DNA of 64,000 bases from an uncultured Verrucomicrobiota bacterium (GCA_903842505.1 CAIMMI010000337.1:27413-91412); one strand, 5' to 3'. Shown: positions 9,641 through 19,361, numbered from the stretch's first letter. Notes: a model not told the origin generated them from the sequence alone. Translations and numbers: made by a program.

Positions 9641-9865
9641 ATGAAATTTGGGCGAAAGCTGCTCCTGATGGCCGGTGCACTCGCGATGGGTGGTATCGCG
9701 GGTGGATGCGGCGGCGTGAATGCGACGGGGAGTGTCTCCCCGGCCACCTTCCTCCTGCCCGGGATCATGTACCGGACCCCGGCAGCCAAGCCCCTCGATG
9801 AGGTCCGCGACCCGGAAGTCGCCCGGACCACCGCCGCGGATACCGGTTCAGCGGGCCAACCCTGA
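9641..9865 (+). CDS. Small putative lipoprotein
   Basis: MKFGRKLLLMAGALAMGGIAGGCGG: basic/hydrophobic signal with lipobox-like IAGGC. Confidence 0.5.
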   Translation: MKFGRKLLLMAGALAMGGIAGGCGGVNATGSVSPATFLLPGIMYRTPAAKPLDEVRDPEVARTTAADTGSAGQP

Positions 9866-9935
9866 ATCTGGCTGAATTCGTCTTCCGGCTGTTTTAGCGG
9901 CTACCACCGACATCTTTTCCCAGTTCGTCCCAATC

Positions 9936-11393
9936 ATGCGTTTTCCCCTAGCTCCGACCGCCAAGATCGCGCGGCACATCGTCAAGAACAAGCTGCAGGG
10001 CAAGAAGAAGTTCGCCATGGTGCTCCAGTTGGAGCCCCTGCATACCTGCAACCTCACTTGCACCGGGTGTGGCCGTATCCGCGAGTATTCCACGTCCCTC
10101 AAGGATCTCGTCCCGCTGGACCAATGTCTGGCCGCTGCGGCGGAGTGCGATGCCCCGATGATCTCGGTCTGCGGTGGCGAACCGCTGATCTATCCGAAGA
10201 TCGAGGAACTGGTTGCCGGACTTCATCAGCAGGGACGGATGGTTTATATCTGCACGAACGGCGTGTTCATGCGGAAGAAGATGCGGGAATACATGGCCGC
10301 CACCTATTCGGCGCCCATGGAACCCGTGCTCGCGCAGTTGGTGGCTGAGAAGTTGGTTACGGAGAAGGAGGCGGAAACCATCCGCACCGCCGATGCTGCC
10401 GCTCGGCAGAAGGTCGTGATCCGGCCTTCGCAGTGGCACTACTGGAACGTCCATGTCGACGGTCTGGAGTATACCCACGACCTCATCGTGGAGCGTGAGG
10501 GGGTCTTCAAGGAGTGCGTTTTGGCGATCCGGATGGCGAAGTTGCTGGGCTATCAGGTGGCGACCAACACCACGGTCTACAAGGAGACGGACTCGGGCGA
10601 GTTGGAGGAGATGTTCAAGTTCCTCAGTTCCCTCGGAGTCGATGGCCACACGATCTCGCCTGGCTACGACTACGACGCGGCCAAGAAGGACATGGTCAAG
10701 CGTCTGGGGCGTGACCCGAAGGAGTTCTTCCTTACCCGCGACCTGACCCGTCAGAAGTTCAGCGACATCGAGCGGTGGGGCGAGATGTTCACGATCTTTG
10801 GTACGCCCGGCTACCTGGAGTTCCTGGCTGGCAAGCGTGAGTTGGCCTGCAGTGCCTGGGCCGTTCCCACCTTCAACGTCCGCGGTTGGAAGGCCCCGTG
10901 CTACGTGATGACCGACGGTCACTATAAGTCCTATGGCGAGATGCTGGACCAGGTGAACTGGGACAAGTTCGGCGTGGACGAAAAAGGCTGCGGCCGGGAC
11001 GCCCGGTGCGAGAACTGCATGATGCACTCCGGGTTCGAGCCGACGGCCGCGCTGTCGAGCGGACTCCGCGATTCGTGGGTCAATTTCCGCTATAACTTTG
11101 GTTCGCGTCCCGCGCCGTTTCCGAGGACGCCGGAATTGGAGAAGAGCGCCTACAACGGCGTGACCATCGGCAAGGGACACCTGGCCGAGGCCAAGGCCGC
11201 GGTGAACAAGGAATTGTCGGGTGCCAAGAGCGCGTTCGCCCGTGGGGGCAACGATCTCTCCCAAGACCATGGGCACGATCACGACCACGCTCCGGCGGCG
11301 GGCGGCGGGTGCGGAAGCGGAGACACGACCCAGCGGGATGAATTGCTCGCCAAGATCGGTTCTCCCCGGCCGATCGAGGCCAAGTCCGAATAG
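9936..11393 (+). CDS. hpnH: Adenosyl-hopene transferase HpnH-like radical SAM protein, long version with His-rich tail
   Basis: LQLEPLHTCNLTCTGCGRI (CxxxCxxC), SVCGGEPLIYPKI, VDGHTISPGYDYD, YLEFLAGKRELACSAWAVPTFNVRGWKAPCYVM, CENCMMHSGFEPTA; C-terminal DHGHDHDHAPAAGGGCGSG. Confidence 0.8.
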   Translation: MRFPLAPTAKIARHIVKNKLQGKKKFAMVLQLEPLHTCNLTCTGCGRIREYSTSLKDLVPLDQCLAAAAECDAPMISVCGGEPLIYPKIEELVAGLHQQGRMVYICTNGVFMRKKMREYMAATYSAPMEPVLAQLVAEKLVTEKEAETIRTADAAARQKVVIRPSQWHYWNVHVDGLEYTHDLIVEREGVFKECVLAIRMAKLLGYQVATNTTVYKETDSGELEEMFKFLSSLGVDGHTISPGYDYDAAKKDMVKRLGRDPKEFFLTRDLTRQKFSDIERWGEMFTIFGTPGYLEFLAGKRELACSAWAVPTFNVRGWKAPCYVMTDGHYKSYGEMLDQVNWDKFGVDEKGCGRDARCENCMMHSGFEPTAALSSGLRDSWVNFRYNFGSRPAPFPRTPELEKSAYNGVTIGKGHLAEAKAAVNKELSGAKSAFARGGNDLSQDHGHDHDHAPAAGGGCGSGDTTQRDELLAKIGSPRPIEAKSE

Positions 11394-11437
11394 CCGGAGG
11401 AACCCCGGTTGGATCCCAGGGTCGATCAAGCCCCAGA

Positions 11438-12883
11438 ATGAGCGCCCTGTTTCTTTCGCCTCCCTCGTTTGATGGGTTCGACGGGGGGGCAGGCGCCCGA
11501 TATCAGGCGCGCCGCGAGGTGACGTCGTACTGGTATCCGACGTGGTTGGCCCAGCCTGCGGCCTTGGTTCCCGGGTCGCGCCTGCTCGATTGCGCGCCGA
11601 TTGGCATGGGCATGGAAGACTGCCTGCGCGTTGCGGATGGGTTTGATGACGTGATCATCAACACGTCGACTCCCTCGCTCCGCAATGACTGCCGGGTTGC
11701 CGAGGCCATCAAGGCTCGGCGGCCCTCGACCCGGATCGGTTTCGTCGGCGCCCATGCGGCAGTACTGCCCACGGAGACCCTCAAGGCGAGCCCGGCGATT
11801 GATTGGGTCGGGCGCAAGGAGTTCGACTTCACCTGCAAGGAGGTTTGCGACGGGCGTCCCTTCGAGGGGATCTCGGGACTCAGCTTCAAGAAGGAAGGCC
11901 GGATCATCCATAATCCGGAGCGGGAATTGATCCAGGATATGGACGTCCTTCCCTGGGTGGCCGACGTCTACAAGCGGGACCTGGACATCGAGAAGTACTT
12001 CATCGGTTACCTGCTTCACCCGTACGTCAGCCTCTATACGGGGCGGGGGTGTCCTGCACAATGTACCTTCTGTCTCTGGCCGCAGACCATCGGTGGACAT
12101 CGTTACCGGGTCCGTTCGCCAGCCAACGTGGCGGCCGAGATGGCCTACATGAAGCGGATCTTCCCGCAGGTTCGGGAGTTCTTCGTCGATGACGATACCT
12201 TCACGGCCAACTTGCCGCGGGCCCGTGAGATTGCCCGGCAACTGGCGCCGCTCGGGTTGACCTGGAGTTGCAACAGTCGGGCGAACCTGGACTACGACAC
12301 CATCCGCTACTTCCGCGACTGCGGGCTCAGGCTCTTTCTGGTGGGGTATGAATCCGGAAACGAGGATACCCTCCGCCGCATCAAGAAGGGCGTCACGACC
12401 GACGAGATGCGGCGGTTCACGGCCGCCTGCCACCGTGCTGGGGTCGTGATCCACGGAACGTTCATCCTTGGGCTGCCGATCGAGACTCCGGAGACCATCG
12501 AGCAGACCATCCGTTTCGCCCAGGAGTTGGACGTGTTCTCGCTTCAGGTGTCCTTGGCCGCTCCCTACCCGGGGACCGAGCTCTACGAGATGGCGCGTCA
12601 GAACGGTTGGTTCGCCAAGAAGGACAAGACGGACATTGTTCACGGGGATGGTTTCCAGCAGTCGACGCTGGAGTATCCCGGCCTGTCGAAGGAACAGATC
12701 TTCGAGGAGGTGGACCGCTTCTACCGGACGTATTACCTGCGGCCGAAGCCCGTGCTCCGGATCATCAAGACCATGCTGGAGGACAAGGACATCTTTGTCC
12801 GACGTTGCCGGGAAGGATTCGAGTTCTTCCGCAGCTTGCGTCAGCGACGCGAGACCCTGAGCAGCGTGAGGAACGTCGGCTGA
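11438..12883 (+). CDS. hpnJ: Hopanoid-associated B12-binding radical SAM protein HpnJ
   Basis: LFLSPPSFDGFDGGAGARYQARREV, VYKRDLDIEKYFIGYLLHPYVSLYTGRGCPAQCTFCLWPQTIGGHRYRVRS, EFFVDDDTF, FILGLPIET. Confidence 0.88.
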   Translation: MSALFLSPPSFDGFDGGAGARYQARREVTSYWYPTWLAQPAALVPGSRLLDCAPIGMGMEDCLRVADGFDDVIINTSTPSLRNDCRVAEAIKARRPSTRIGFVGAHAAVLPTETLKASPAIDWVGRKEFDFTCKEVCDGRPFEGISGLSFKKEGRIIHNPERELIQDMDVLPWVADVYKRDLDIEKYFIGYLLHPYVSLYTGRGCPAQCTFCLWPQTIGGHRYRVRSPANVAAEMAYMKRIFPQVREFFVDDDTFTANLPRAREIARQLAPLGLTWSCNSRANLDYDTIRYFRDCGLRLFLVGYESGNEDTLRRIKKGVTTDEMRRFTAACHRAGVVIHGTFILGLPIETPETIEQTIRFAQELDVFSLQVSLAAPYPGTELYEMARQNGWFAKKDKTDIVHGDGFQQSTLEYPGLSKEQIFEEVDRFYRTYYLRPKPVLRIIKTMLEDKDIFVRRCREGFEFFRSLRQRRETLSSVRNVG

Positions 12884-12907
12884 ACCGGTCGGATTCCCGG
12901 GCTCGCG

Positions 12908-14746
12908 TTGACTCCGTCCGTGGGCCAGAGGAACCTCCGCTTCTTGAAACGGATTGTCCAAGCCGTGACCACGGCCATCGCTGCACTCCTTGCAGTACAC
13001 GTCTCCTGGAGTGCTCCCGCGCCCACGAATGGGGTGCCTGATGTCTTCGCGCTGCGCTCGCTCGATTGGTTGCCAGCTCCGGTCAAGGCGCCGTTCCAGC
13101 CGGTACGATTCCCGGCCTCCGTCCGGCCGGATCGGGTGGAGCATATGGTTTCCATGGGGGGACGCCTCTGGATCGCTGCCCGCATGCGTGGCGGCACCAA
13201 CGCCGCCGGCGTCGCTCTCTGGTCCCTGTCGCTTCCGGATGGGCGTCTGGATCCGGTGCGGGGTCAGTTGGAGCGGCACGCAATCCGTGATCTCCACGCG
13301 GGGCCGGACGGCTTGTGGTTGGCGGTGGATGGTGGGGCTGCGGCACTCGATCCGAGGACCTTGGTCCTGGACCCGTTTTCGGCTTCCGAAGGACTGACCA
13401 CGGGCAGCGGGGTCGCCTTTGCGTACGCGGGGCGGCGCTGGTTTCTGATCTCGGATTCGGGAGCCCTGTTCGTGATGCACGCCGACGGGCGCTCGTGGTC
13501 CCGGTTGCCCGGCATCCCGGGCGTCAATGCGCGTCGGGCCGGTCGCTTCGAACGCTTGGGCGGCTCCGGCGATTGGTTGTTGGCGCTGGCCCCGGATGAG
13601 TTGGCCGTCCGACATCATGCCGCTCCCCAGTGGGACGTGATCGACGAAAAACAGTGGAGTGCCATTCCGTCGGCAACGCCGCCGAGATGGACGTCGGTGG
13701 CAGCGGATGGGGACGGAGGATTCTGGCTGGGCAGCGATCTCGGGTTGCACTTTGTGACGGCCGAAACGGGATCCATGCAGCATCAACTCGCGGTGCGTTC
13801 CGTGAAGGTGCCCGGCGGACTGGGAGTCCAGGTGCCGGTTGGCTTCCAGGCATCGTCCGCGGCCTATGCCACCGCGCGGGTCCGTCAGGCCGAAGGAATC
13901 CGCGAACGGATGCGCGTCCGGGCAAGGCTGGGTCGGATGGCGGTGGAGACGGGGCGAAGTGTGGATCCCATGCAGCCCGGGAGTCGGATTCCGGGCGGGG
14001 TCACGGCGTTGCTACGGGACGGGAGTTACTTCTGGGTGGCGTGTCAGGATCCGACCAATTCCACCCGCAGTCGCATTCTGCTGTGGCATGCCTCGAGTCG
14101 GCGGTGGGTGGGGCAAGCCCACTTTGGCCTGCCGGTTTCGGCGCTGGCTGCGGACGAATCCCATCTGTGGATTGGTGCGGAGACAGGAAGTCTCGCGAAC
14201 GCTGCGCCGGTGGTCCGACTCGACAAGCGGGTGCTGACGGCGATTCCTGCAACCCGGTGGGTTCCGGATGAGATCCGGCCGGATGAACTGGGGGCGAAGT
14301 TGGCCGAACTGCCGGTTCGGGAACGGGCCGTGCACGCCTTCTTCGCCGGAGACGCCCAGCGGGCCGTGGAACTGCTCGATGCGACCTCGGCCGATGCGGA
14401 GTCGCTGTTCATTCGTGCCTTCGCCCATGACGCGATTGGACTCAACCAACCCGCCCGACGGGACGCATTCCTGGATCGGCTTTTCGCCGAGTTCCCTGAT
14501 TCACCTCATGCGGAGGCGGTGCGAAGCTTGCAGCCCAGGAAGCCAGTTGCGGTGACCGACGGGGTCGTGCCGCCGGCGTTGGAACTCCTCTTCAAGCGAA
14601 GGGACGCCAATGGAGATGGTCGGATCGACTCGGCCGAGTGGAAGGCCTGGAAGGGGGACGGCGCGGACATGAAGGCCTTCGACGCGGATGGAAACGGGGC
14701 GCTCAGCCTCCCGGAGTTCGACGCGGTGCTCCGAGGAACGCCCTGA
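12908..14746 (+). CDS. Exported protein with propeller-like middle region and C-terminal EF-hand pair
   Basis: Hydrophobic N-terminus (VTTAIAALLAVHVSWSAPAP); DANGDGRIDSAEW and DADGNGALSLPEF EF-hand loops. Confidence 0.7.
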   Translation: MTPSVGQRNLRFLKRIVQAVTTAIAALLAVHVSWSAPAPTNGVPDVFALRSLDWLPAPVKAPFQPVRFPASVRPDRVEHMVSMGGRLWIAARMRGGTNAAGVALWSLSLPDGRLDPVRGQLERHAIRDLHAGPDGLWLAVDGGAAALDPRTLVLDPFSASEGLTTGSGVAFAYAGRRWFLISDSGALFVMHADGRSWSRLPGIPGVNARRAGRFERLGGSGDWLLALAPDELAVRHHAAPQWDVIDEKQWSAIPSATPPRWTSVAADGDGGFWLGSDLGLHFVTAETGSMQHQLAVRSVKVPGGLGVQVPVGFQASSAAYATARVRQAEGIRERMRVRARLGRMAVETGRSVDPMQPGSRIPGGVTALLRDGSYFWVACQDPTNSTRSRILLWHASSRRWVGQAHFGLPVSALAADESHLWIGAETGSLANAAPVVRLDKRVLTAIPATRWVPDEIRPDELGAKLAELPVRERAVHAFFAGDAQRAVELLDATSADAESLFIRAFAHDAIGLNQPARRDAFLDRLFAEFPDSPHAEAVRSLQPRKPVAVTDGVVPPALELLFKRRDANGDGRIDSAEWKAWKGDGADMKAFDADGNGALSLPEFDAVLRGTP

Positions 14747-14811
14747 CTCCAAGACATCGGGCCGGGTGTTCGTCCCAGACCTCGGCCCGAACTCGAGCGA
14801 GGCCTGGCCCG

Positions 14812-16239
14812 CTACCGATTCGTCGAAGGGGGGACGGGGGGGCGTTCCTGAGCGGAACTGGGCCCGTTGGTGGCCGGCGCCTGGACCACATTCTCCTGTT
14901 TCAGGATGGACCGGAACACCGACAGGCCACGGACGTCGTTGTAGAAGACGAAGGCCATGAATGAGAGCAGCAGGAAGCCGAACATCAGCGTCGCCGTCTC
15001 GTAGACCCGCGCCGGAATCCGGCGGAATGTCAGCAGTTCAATCAGGGAGAAGACGATGTGACCGCCGTCGAGGACGGGCAGGGGCAGGAGGTTCAGCAGC
15101 GCGAGGTTGATGTTGATCACCACCATGAGGGCGAGTGCCCGCCGGAAATCGATCCGCATCTCGGTCGCCAGAGCCGTAAAGATCCGCACCGGTCCCTGCA
15201 GGTTCTCCACGCCCACACGGGATTCCTTCTTGTGGAAGAGGGCTGTGAGCAGGTCTCCCATCTGGGAAACAGTGTTGCCGATCTGACGGAACGGCGTGGG
15301 GCCGGGTTTTTCGACGGTGTAGGTCATCCGTGCGGAAAGCCCAAGCAGCACGCCGATCCGGGCGACCTTCTCCTTCGGGTCCAGCACGGGCGTGACCTTC
15401 AGGCGCATGGGCTTTGTGTCCCGGAGCAATTCCAGGTCGATGACCTGGTCGGCCCGTCCGCGGATCAGTTCAATGAGTTGCTGCTGTCCCGCGATCTCGA
15501 TGCCGTCGACGGAGATGATCTCATCGCCTTCCAGAATGCCAGCCCGCTGGGCAGCCGAGCCCGGAGTGACCGCGTGAACTGCCGGATGATCCTTGGGCCC
15601 AAGCTTGAGGAACTTGAGGTGGGCCGCCTCGGAGTACTCGGTGGGGATGTCGTAGGTTCCCGTCCGTCCGTCGGCGTGCTGGATGCTTACTGAAAGGACC
15701 TGGGTGACGGAAAGGGCGGCGGTGCGCTGGACGTCCTCCCAGTTCCGGACCGGCTTGCCGTTCACGGCCGTGATCCGATCTCCCTCCCGGATGCCAAAGC
15801 CCGCCTCAACGCCCTTGGCCGGCACATAACCGATGATCGTGTTGTTGTACGGAACCGGCAGTCCCACCCACCAGACGATCGAGCCCAATACGAGGGCGAA
15901 GACGAGGTTCATGGCGGGGCCGGCAAGGGCGACCGCAATCTTCTTCGCGGGTGATGCCGCAGGCAGGTTGGGGTCACATCCCCCTTCGATCGCCTCCGAC
16001 GTGATCATCTGCGGGAGTTTCACGAACCCGCCCAAGGGCAGCCAGCGGAGGGCCCACTCCACCCCGGAACGATCCTTCCATCCAAAGATCTTCGGACCAA
16101 ACCCGATAGAGAATCCGTCCACCTTGAAGCCCAGACGACGCGCAACCCAGAAGTGGCCGTACTCGTGGACGAAGACCGCCAACGTGAAGAGCGCGGCCAC
16201 TCCGATCGCAATGATGACCCAGGACAACAGCGCGGACAT
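14812..16239 (-). CDS. rseP: RIP metalloprotease RseP (site-2 protease, PDZ domains)
   Basis: FVHEYGHFWVARRLGFKVDGFSIGFGPKIFGW, two PDZ-like segments, NLLPLPVLDGGHIVFSLIE. Confidence 0.95.
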   Translation of the reverse strand: MSALLSWVIIAIGVAALFTLAVFVHEYGHFWVARRLGFKVDGFSIGFGPKIFGWKDRSGVEWALRWLPLGGFVKLPQMITSEAIEGGCDPNLPAASPAKKIAVALAGPAMNLVFALVLGSIVWWVGLPVPYNNTIIGYVPAKGVEAGFGIREGDRITAVNGKPVRNWEDVQRTAALSVTQVLSVSIQHADGRTGTYDIPTEYSEAAHLKFLKLGPKDHPAVHAVTPGSAAQRAGILEGDEIISVDGIEIAGQQQLIELIRGRADQVIDLELLRDTKPMRLKVTPVLDPKEKVARIGVLLGLSARMTYTVEKPGPTPFRQIGNTVSQMGDLLTALFHKKESRVGVENLQGPVRIFTALATEMRIDFRRALALMVVININLALLNLLPLPVLDGGHIVFSLIELLTFRRIPARVYETATLMFGFLLLSFMAFVFYNDVRGLSVFRSILKQENVVQAPATNGPSSAQERPPVPPSTNR

Positions 16240-16372
16240 GAGGTGGCCAACCTAGCGTGACTTCCTGTGCCGTCCCAATGAAGTTTTCCTGCCGCGCCGC
16301 GATTGCCTTCCGGGCGGGTCCTGGGGAATTCCGGATGGCACAGTTCCCGGTTCACCGTTTGAATCCCTCAAA

Positions 16373-16732
16373 ATGAAAAGGATCCTGTCGTGCTCACTGG
16401 TCATCACCGTCCTGACCCTCTCCGGATGCCGCTCCACCTCTGACCTGGCGGGGGATATTCCGGGAGGATATTCGCAGGCGACCGCCCAGTCGCCGGACAT
16501 CCGTGCGGCAGCCGAGTTCGCCGTCCGTGAGCAATCCGAGGGGGGCAAGGACGGTCCCTTGAAACTCGCGCAGATCGTTTCGGCAGAGAAGCAGGTGGTC
16601 TCCGGGATCAACTACCGTCTCGTCCTGCGGGTGCAGGACGGTACCAAGACCCGCGAAGCGGTGGCCATGGTCTGGTGGCAGTCCTGGAATACCCAGCAGC
16701 CCTATCGGTTGACCTCCTGGAACTGGCGATAA
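16373..16732 (+). CDS. Cystatin-like lipoprotein
   Basis: Lipobox LTLSGC; PGGYSQ...AAAEFAVREQ and AEKQVVSGINYRLVLRVQDGT resemble cystatin G, LARFAV and QxVxG motifs. Confidence 0.75.
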   Translation: MKRILSCSLVITVLTLSGCRSTSDLAGDIPGGYSQATAQSPDIRAAAEFAVREQSEGGKDGPLKLAQIVSAEKQVVSGINYRLVLRVQDGTKTREAVAMVWWQSWNTQQPYRLTSWNWR

Positions 16733-16859
16733 GGGAATTGGCGGAACTGGTGGGGATTAGGGGTAAGGGATTCTGGAAGTCAGCCTCTGACCCGTCAGCC
16801 TCTGACCTTTCGAGGCACGAAAAAGCCGGTGCATGAGCACTGGCTGATCTGAAGAACGA

Positions 16860-16935
16860 TGGCGACCCCACGGGGATTCGAACCCCGGTTACTGCCGTGA
16901 AAGGGCGGTGTCCTAGGCCTCTAGACGATGAGGTC
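16860..16935 (-). tRNA. tRNA-Glu (anticodon TTC), CCA encoded
   Basis: Reverse complement GACCTCATCGTCTAGAGGCCTAGGACACCGCCCTTTCACGGCAGTAACCGGGGTTCGAATCCCCGTGGGGTCGCCA; cloverleaf pairing and GGTTCGAATCC T-loop. Confidence 0.95.
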
Positions 16936-17027
16936 GCTGACGTTCCACATCGCTTACCCGGAGAGAGGGCCGGTTGTCACGCCGGAACTCACCGCTGGGC
17001 TAACATTGCGATGAAATGTTGCGCTGA

Positions 17028-17102
17028 TGGTGGGTCGGCAGGGATTTGAACCCTGGACCAACGGCTTAAAAGGCCGCTGCTCTACCGCTGAGCTACCGAC
17101 CC
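17028..17102 (-). tRNA. tRNA-Lys (anticodon TTT), CCA encoded
   Basis: Reverse complement GGGTCGGTAGCTCAGCGGTAGAGCAGCGGCCTTTTAAGCCGTTGGTCCAGGGTTCAAATCCCTGCCGACCCACCA. Confidence 0.97.
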
Positions 17103-17278
17103 TTTTCAGCGCGGGCGGGCAAATTACGCGTCAATGGGCCAACTGCAAGGCCGATTTCTGGAAGTCTCGAGGTTTTTGCTGCCCCGCAAGGATTCCCCGT
17201 GAAAACGGCGGTTCGACGACGTGGAAGCCAACGATTCCAACCGGTGTCATTGGCGTCCGAGGTTGGCGCAGCCAGGCC

Positions 17279-18817
17279 TCAGCGGGCGGAAGACTTGAAT
17301 TCTTCGATGCGGTCGCGGAGGGCCTGATGGATCCGGGAAGCGGTATCCGGGCCGCAAGAATTGACCTCGCCGTAGGGGCGTTTACCGCCGTAGAGGTGGG
17401 GTGGTTCCACATCCCATTCCGACTTGGGAATGATGTAGCCGATCTCGTCGTTCGCGAGGCCGAACACGAATTGGATGCGGCCTGGCATCATCTCGCGCAG
17501 CGGTGGGATTTCGAGCGGGGCAATTCCGAAGTCGGCTCCCGGCGGTTGGACGATCCCGCCGTTGACGAGTTCCGGGTAGATCTCGCCCGGGATGCAGGCG
17601 AAGGAGATGTCCCCGAGCGTGATGAGCGCGATCTCCGTGCGGAAGTGCATCCATTTCGAATGCCCGCGATCGAGAAGCCCGATGAAGCTGGCGAGGAGGA
17701 ATCCCGTGTTCTCCAGTTTCACATCGAACGTTCGGGCGTGGACGGTCATCGGGGCTGACTCGACGCCCGTCGCGGGGGTGGATCGGATGCGATCGAGGAT
17801 CTGCTTCACCACTTGGTGGCCAACGGCATCGGTCTTGGCGTGGGACGGGGTCTTGAGGGTGGCCCCGGAGACGGGGTCGGTGACTTCGGTGGTGGGGTGG
17901 GTGGTCATCAGGCCCCCGACGGCGGCATTGACGAAGACGTGCTGGCCGCCGAGGCCGGGGCGGAAGAGGCCGTTTGTTCCGGGAATTCCCTGAGCGAGGG
18001 CGCGGCGGATGACGCCGGGGAAGTCGGCCGTGATGTCCCGGTTGTCTCCCCAGGGAGTTTCGGGGTGGTTCCCCCAGCCGACGAGTGTGCCGAGCGTGGC
18101 GCCGTTGGTGGGGTTCGTGAAATGGAGGACGCGGAGGTCGGCATCGAAGACCTCAGGCTTCCGGGTGTCGGCAACGAGTCCCTTGGGATCGACGGCGATT
18201 TCATGCGCCGACATGCGGGCCGGACTCAGACCGGCCACCGCCTGGCGCAGGGCGTCCCGGGCGCCGTTGATGACCTGCTGTCGATAAAGCGGGTCGACCC
18301 CGCTGTGGAACGGATCCGGCCCCCACAGGCCCATCATGTCCGGGGTGGAGTGGTTGTGGGTGGCCGTGATCACGACGTAGTCCAGCTTCAGGTCGGCCGG
18401 CACCTGTTCGCGGATGCGGATGACGTCGTCGTGGAAGATTCCGATGGAATCGATGCCGACGATGCCGATGCGGGCGTAGCCGTTATCGACCACGAGGGCG
18501 GCCGCGACGAGAGGGTCGTGGACGTTGGTGGCGGAGCGCCCTTGGCTGAAGCCAGCCATCCAGACGGGGCGGGCGGTGATGTCCGGGGTGATGTCGACGG
18601 TGCCGAACCCGACTCGGAGCGGGCGTGGTTGTTGGCGGGCGGAATTGCCGTCGATGGCGATCTCGACCTTGTAGCCGGGGAACCGGTCCCGGGTGACGAC
18701 CCAGTAGCGGAGGGCAATGGCCGCGACGAGGAGGATGAGGAGAATCCCCAATCCGCTCAGGAGACGCCGGAGGACGGAGGGACGATTGGAAGGCGGGGAG
18801 AGGGGAGGATGGGACAT
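17279..18817 (-). CDS. Neutral/alkaline ceramidase-like protein, N-terminal membrane anchor
   Basis: VGFGTVDITPDITARPVWMAGF, GIVGIDSIGIFHDDV, VITATHNHSTPDMMG; TM segment LSGLGILLILLVAAIALRYWVV. Confidence 0.75.
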   Translation of the reverse strand: MSHPPLSPPSNRPSVLRRLLSGLGILLILLVAAIALRYWVVTRDRFPGYKVEIAIDGNSARQQPRPLRVGFGTVDITPDITARPVWMAGFSQGRSATNVHDPLVAAALVVDNGYARIGIVGIDSIGIFHDDVIRIREQVPADLKLDYVVITATHNHSTPDMMGLWGPDPFHSGVDPLYRQQVINGARDALRQAVAGLSPARMSAHEIAVDPKGLVADTRKPEVFDADLRVLHFTNPTNGATLGTLVGWGNHPETPWGDNRDITADFPGVIRRALAQGIPGTNGLFRPGLGGQHVFVNAAVGGLMTTHPTTEVTDPVSGATLKTPSHAKTDAVGHQVVKQILDRIRSTPATGVESAPMTVHARTFDVKLENTGFLLASFIGLLDRGHSKWMHFRTEIALITLGDISFACIPGEIYPELVNGGIVQPPGADFGIAPLEIPPLREMMPGRIQFVFGLANDEIGYIIPKSEWDVEPPHLYGGKRPYGEVNSCGPDTASRIHQALRDRIEEFKSSAR

Positions 18818-18875
18818 GGGACAGGGGGGAGACTGCCTGGGCGCGGTGTGCGCCCAGGCGTTTGGATGGGGCGGA

Positions 18876-19361
18876 TCAGCCGCGGTAGATGATGGCGACG
18901 CCGAAGTCGGTGATCAGCTTCTGGGTACCCATCTCAACGTAGCTGTAGTTGATCGGCGTGATGCTGACGATGTTCTCCTCGCCGATCCGGTTGAGGAACT
19001 CGGTGACGAAGCTGTCGAAGTTGTCATGGCCAACCTCCTTGCAGTCCGAGTGGCGGATGGTTTTGAGGCGAAGGAGCTTTTTGCCCTCGGTCTTCGCAGC
19101 GGCTTCCAGGCTGGGGAGCGCCTTGCGGATGAGGGGTTCGACGGGTTTGTCGCTCATGGGAACCGCGAAACGCTTTTCCTCCCGTTGGGCAGGAGCCTGG
19201 GGCGGAGGCGGCGGAGGGGTGGCCAGGCGGGTGGGGGGTGAGTTCTCGGCAGGGATGGTGATCTCGCGGTTGCAGGTCGGGCAGGGAATGGTTTCGCCGG
19301 CGGCGGCGGCATCCACTTCGAGCTCGGTCTGGCAATGCGGGCACTTGAATACGATGTCCAT
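18876..19361 (-). CDS. Zinc-ribbon protein of unknown function
   Basis: FKCPHCQTELEVDAAAAGETIPCPTCNREI: two CxxC pairs. Confidence 0.65.
   Translation of the reverse strand: MDIVFKCPHCQTELEVDAAAAGETIPCPTCNREITIPAENSPPTRLATPPPPPPQAPAQREEKRFAVPMSDKPVEPLIRKALPSLEAAAKTEGKKLLRLKTIRHSDCKEVGHDNFDSFVTEFLNRIGEENIVSITPINYSYVEMGTQKLITDFGVAIIYRG

Noticed and set aside
11426-13786. 786-aa minus-strand ORF
   Set aside because: Antisense to hpnJ and the EF-hand gene; no recognisable motifs.
16733-16830. Direct repeat GTCAGCCTCTGACC before the tRNA-Glu gene
   Set aside because: Two short adjacent copies only; no further structure to support a functional element.
17027-17758. ORF MVGRQGFEPWTNGLKGRCSTAELPTLFS...
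   Set aside because: Its start is the antisense of the tRNA-Lys gene, a well-known spurious ORF; the remainder is antisense to the ceramidase-like gene.
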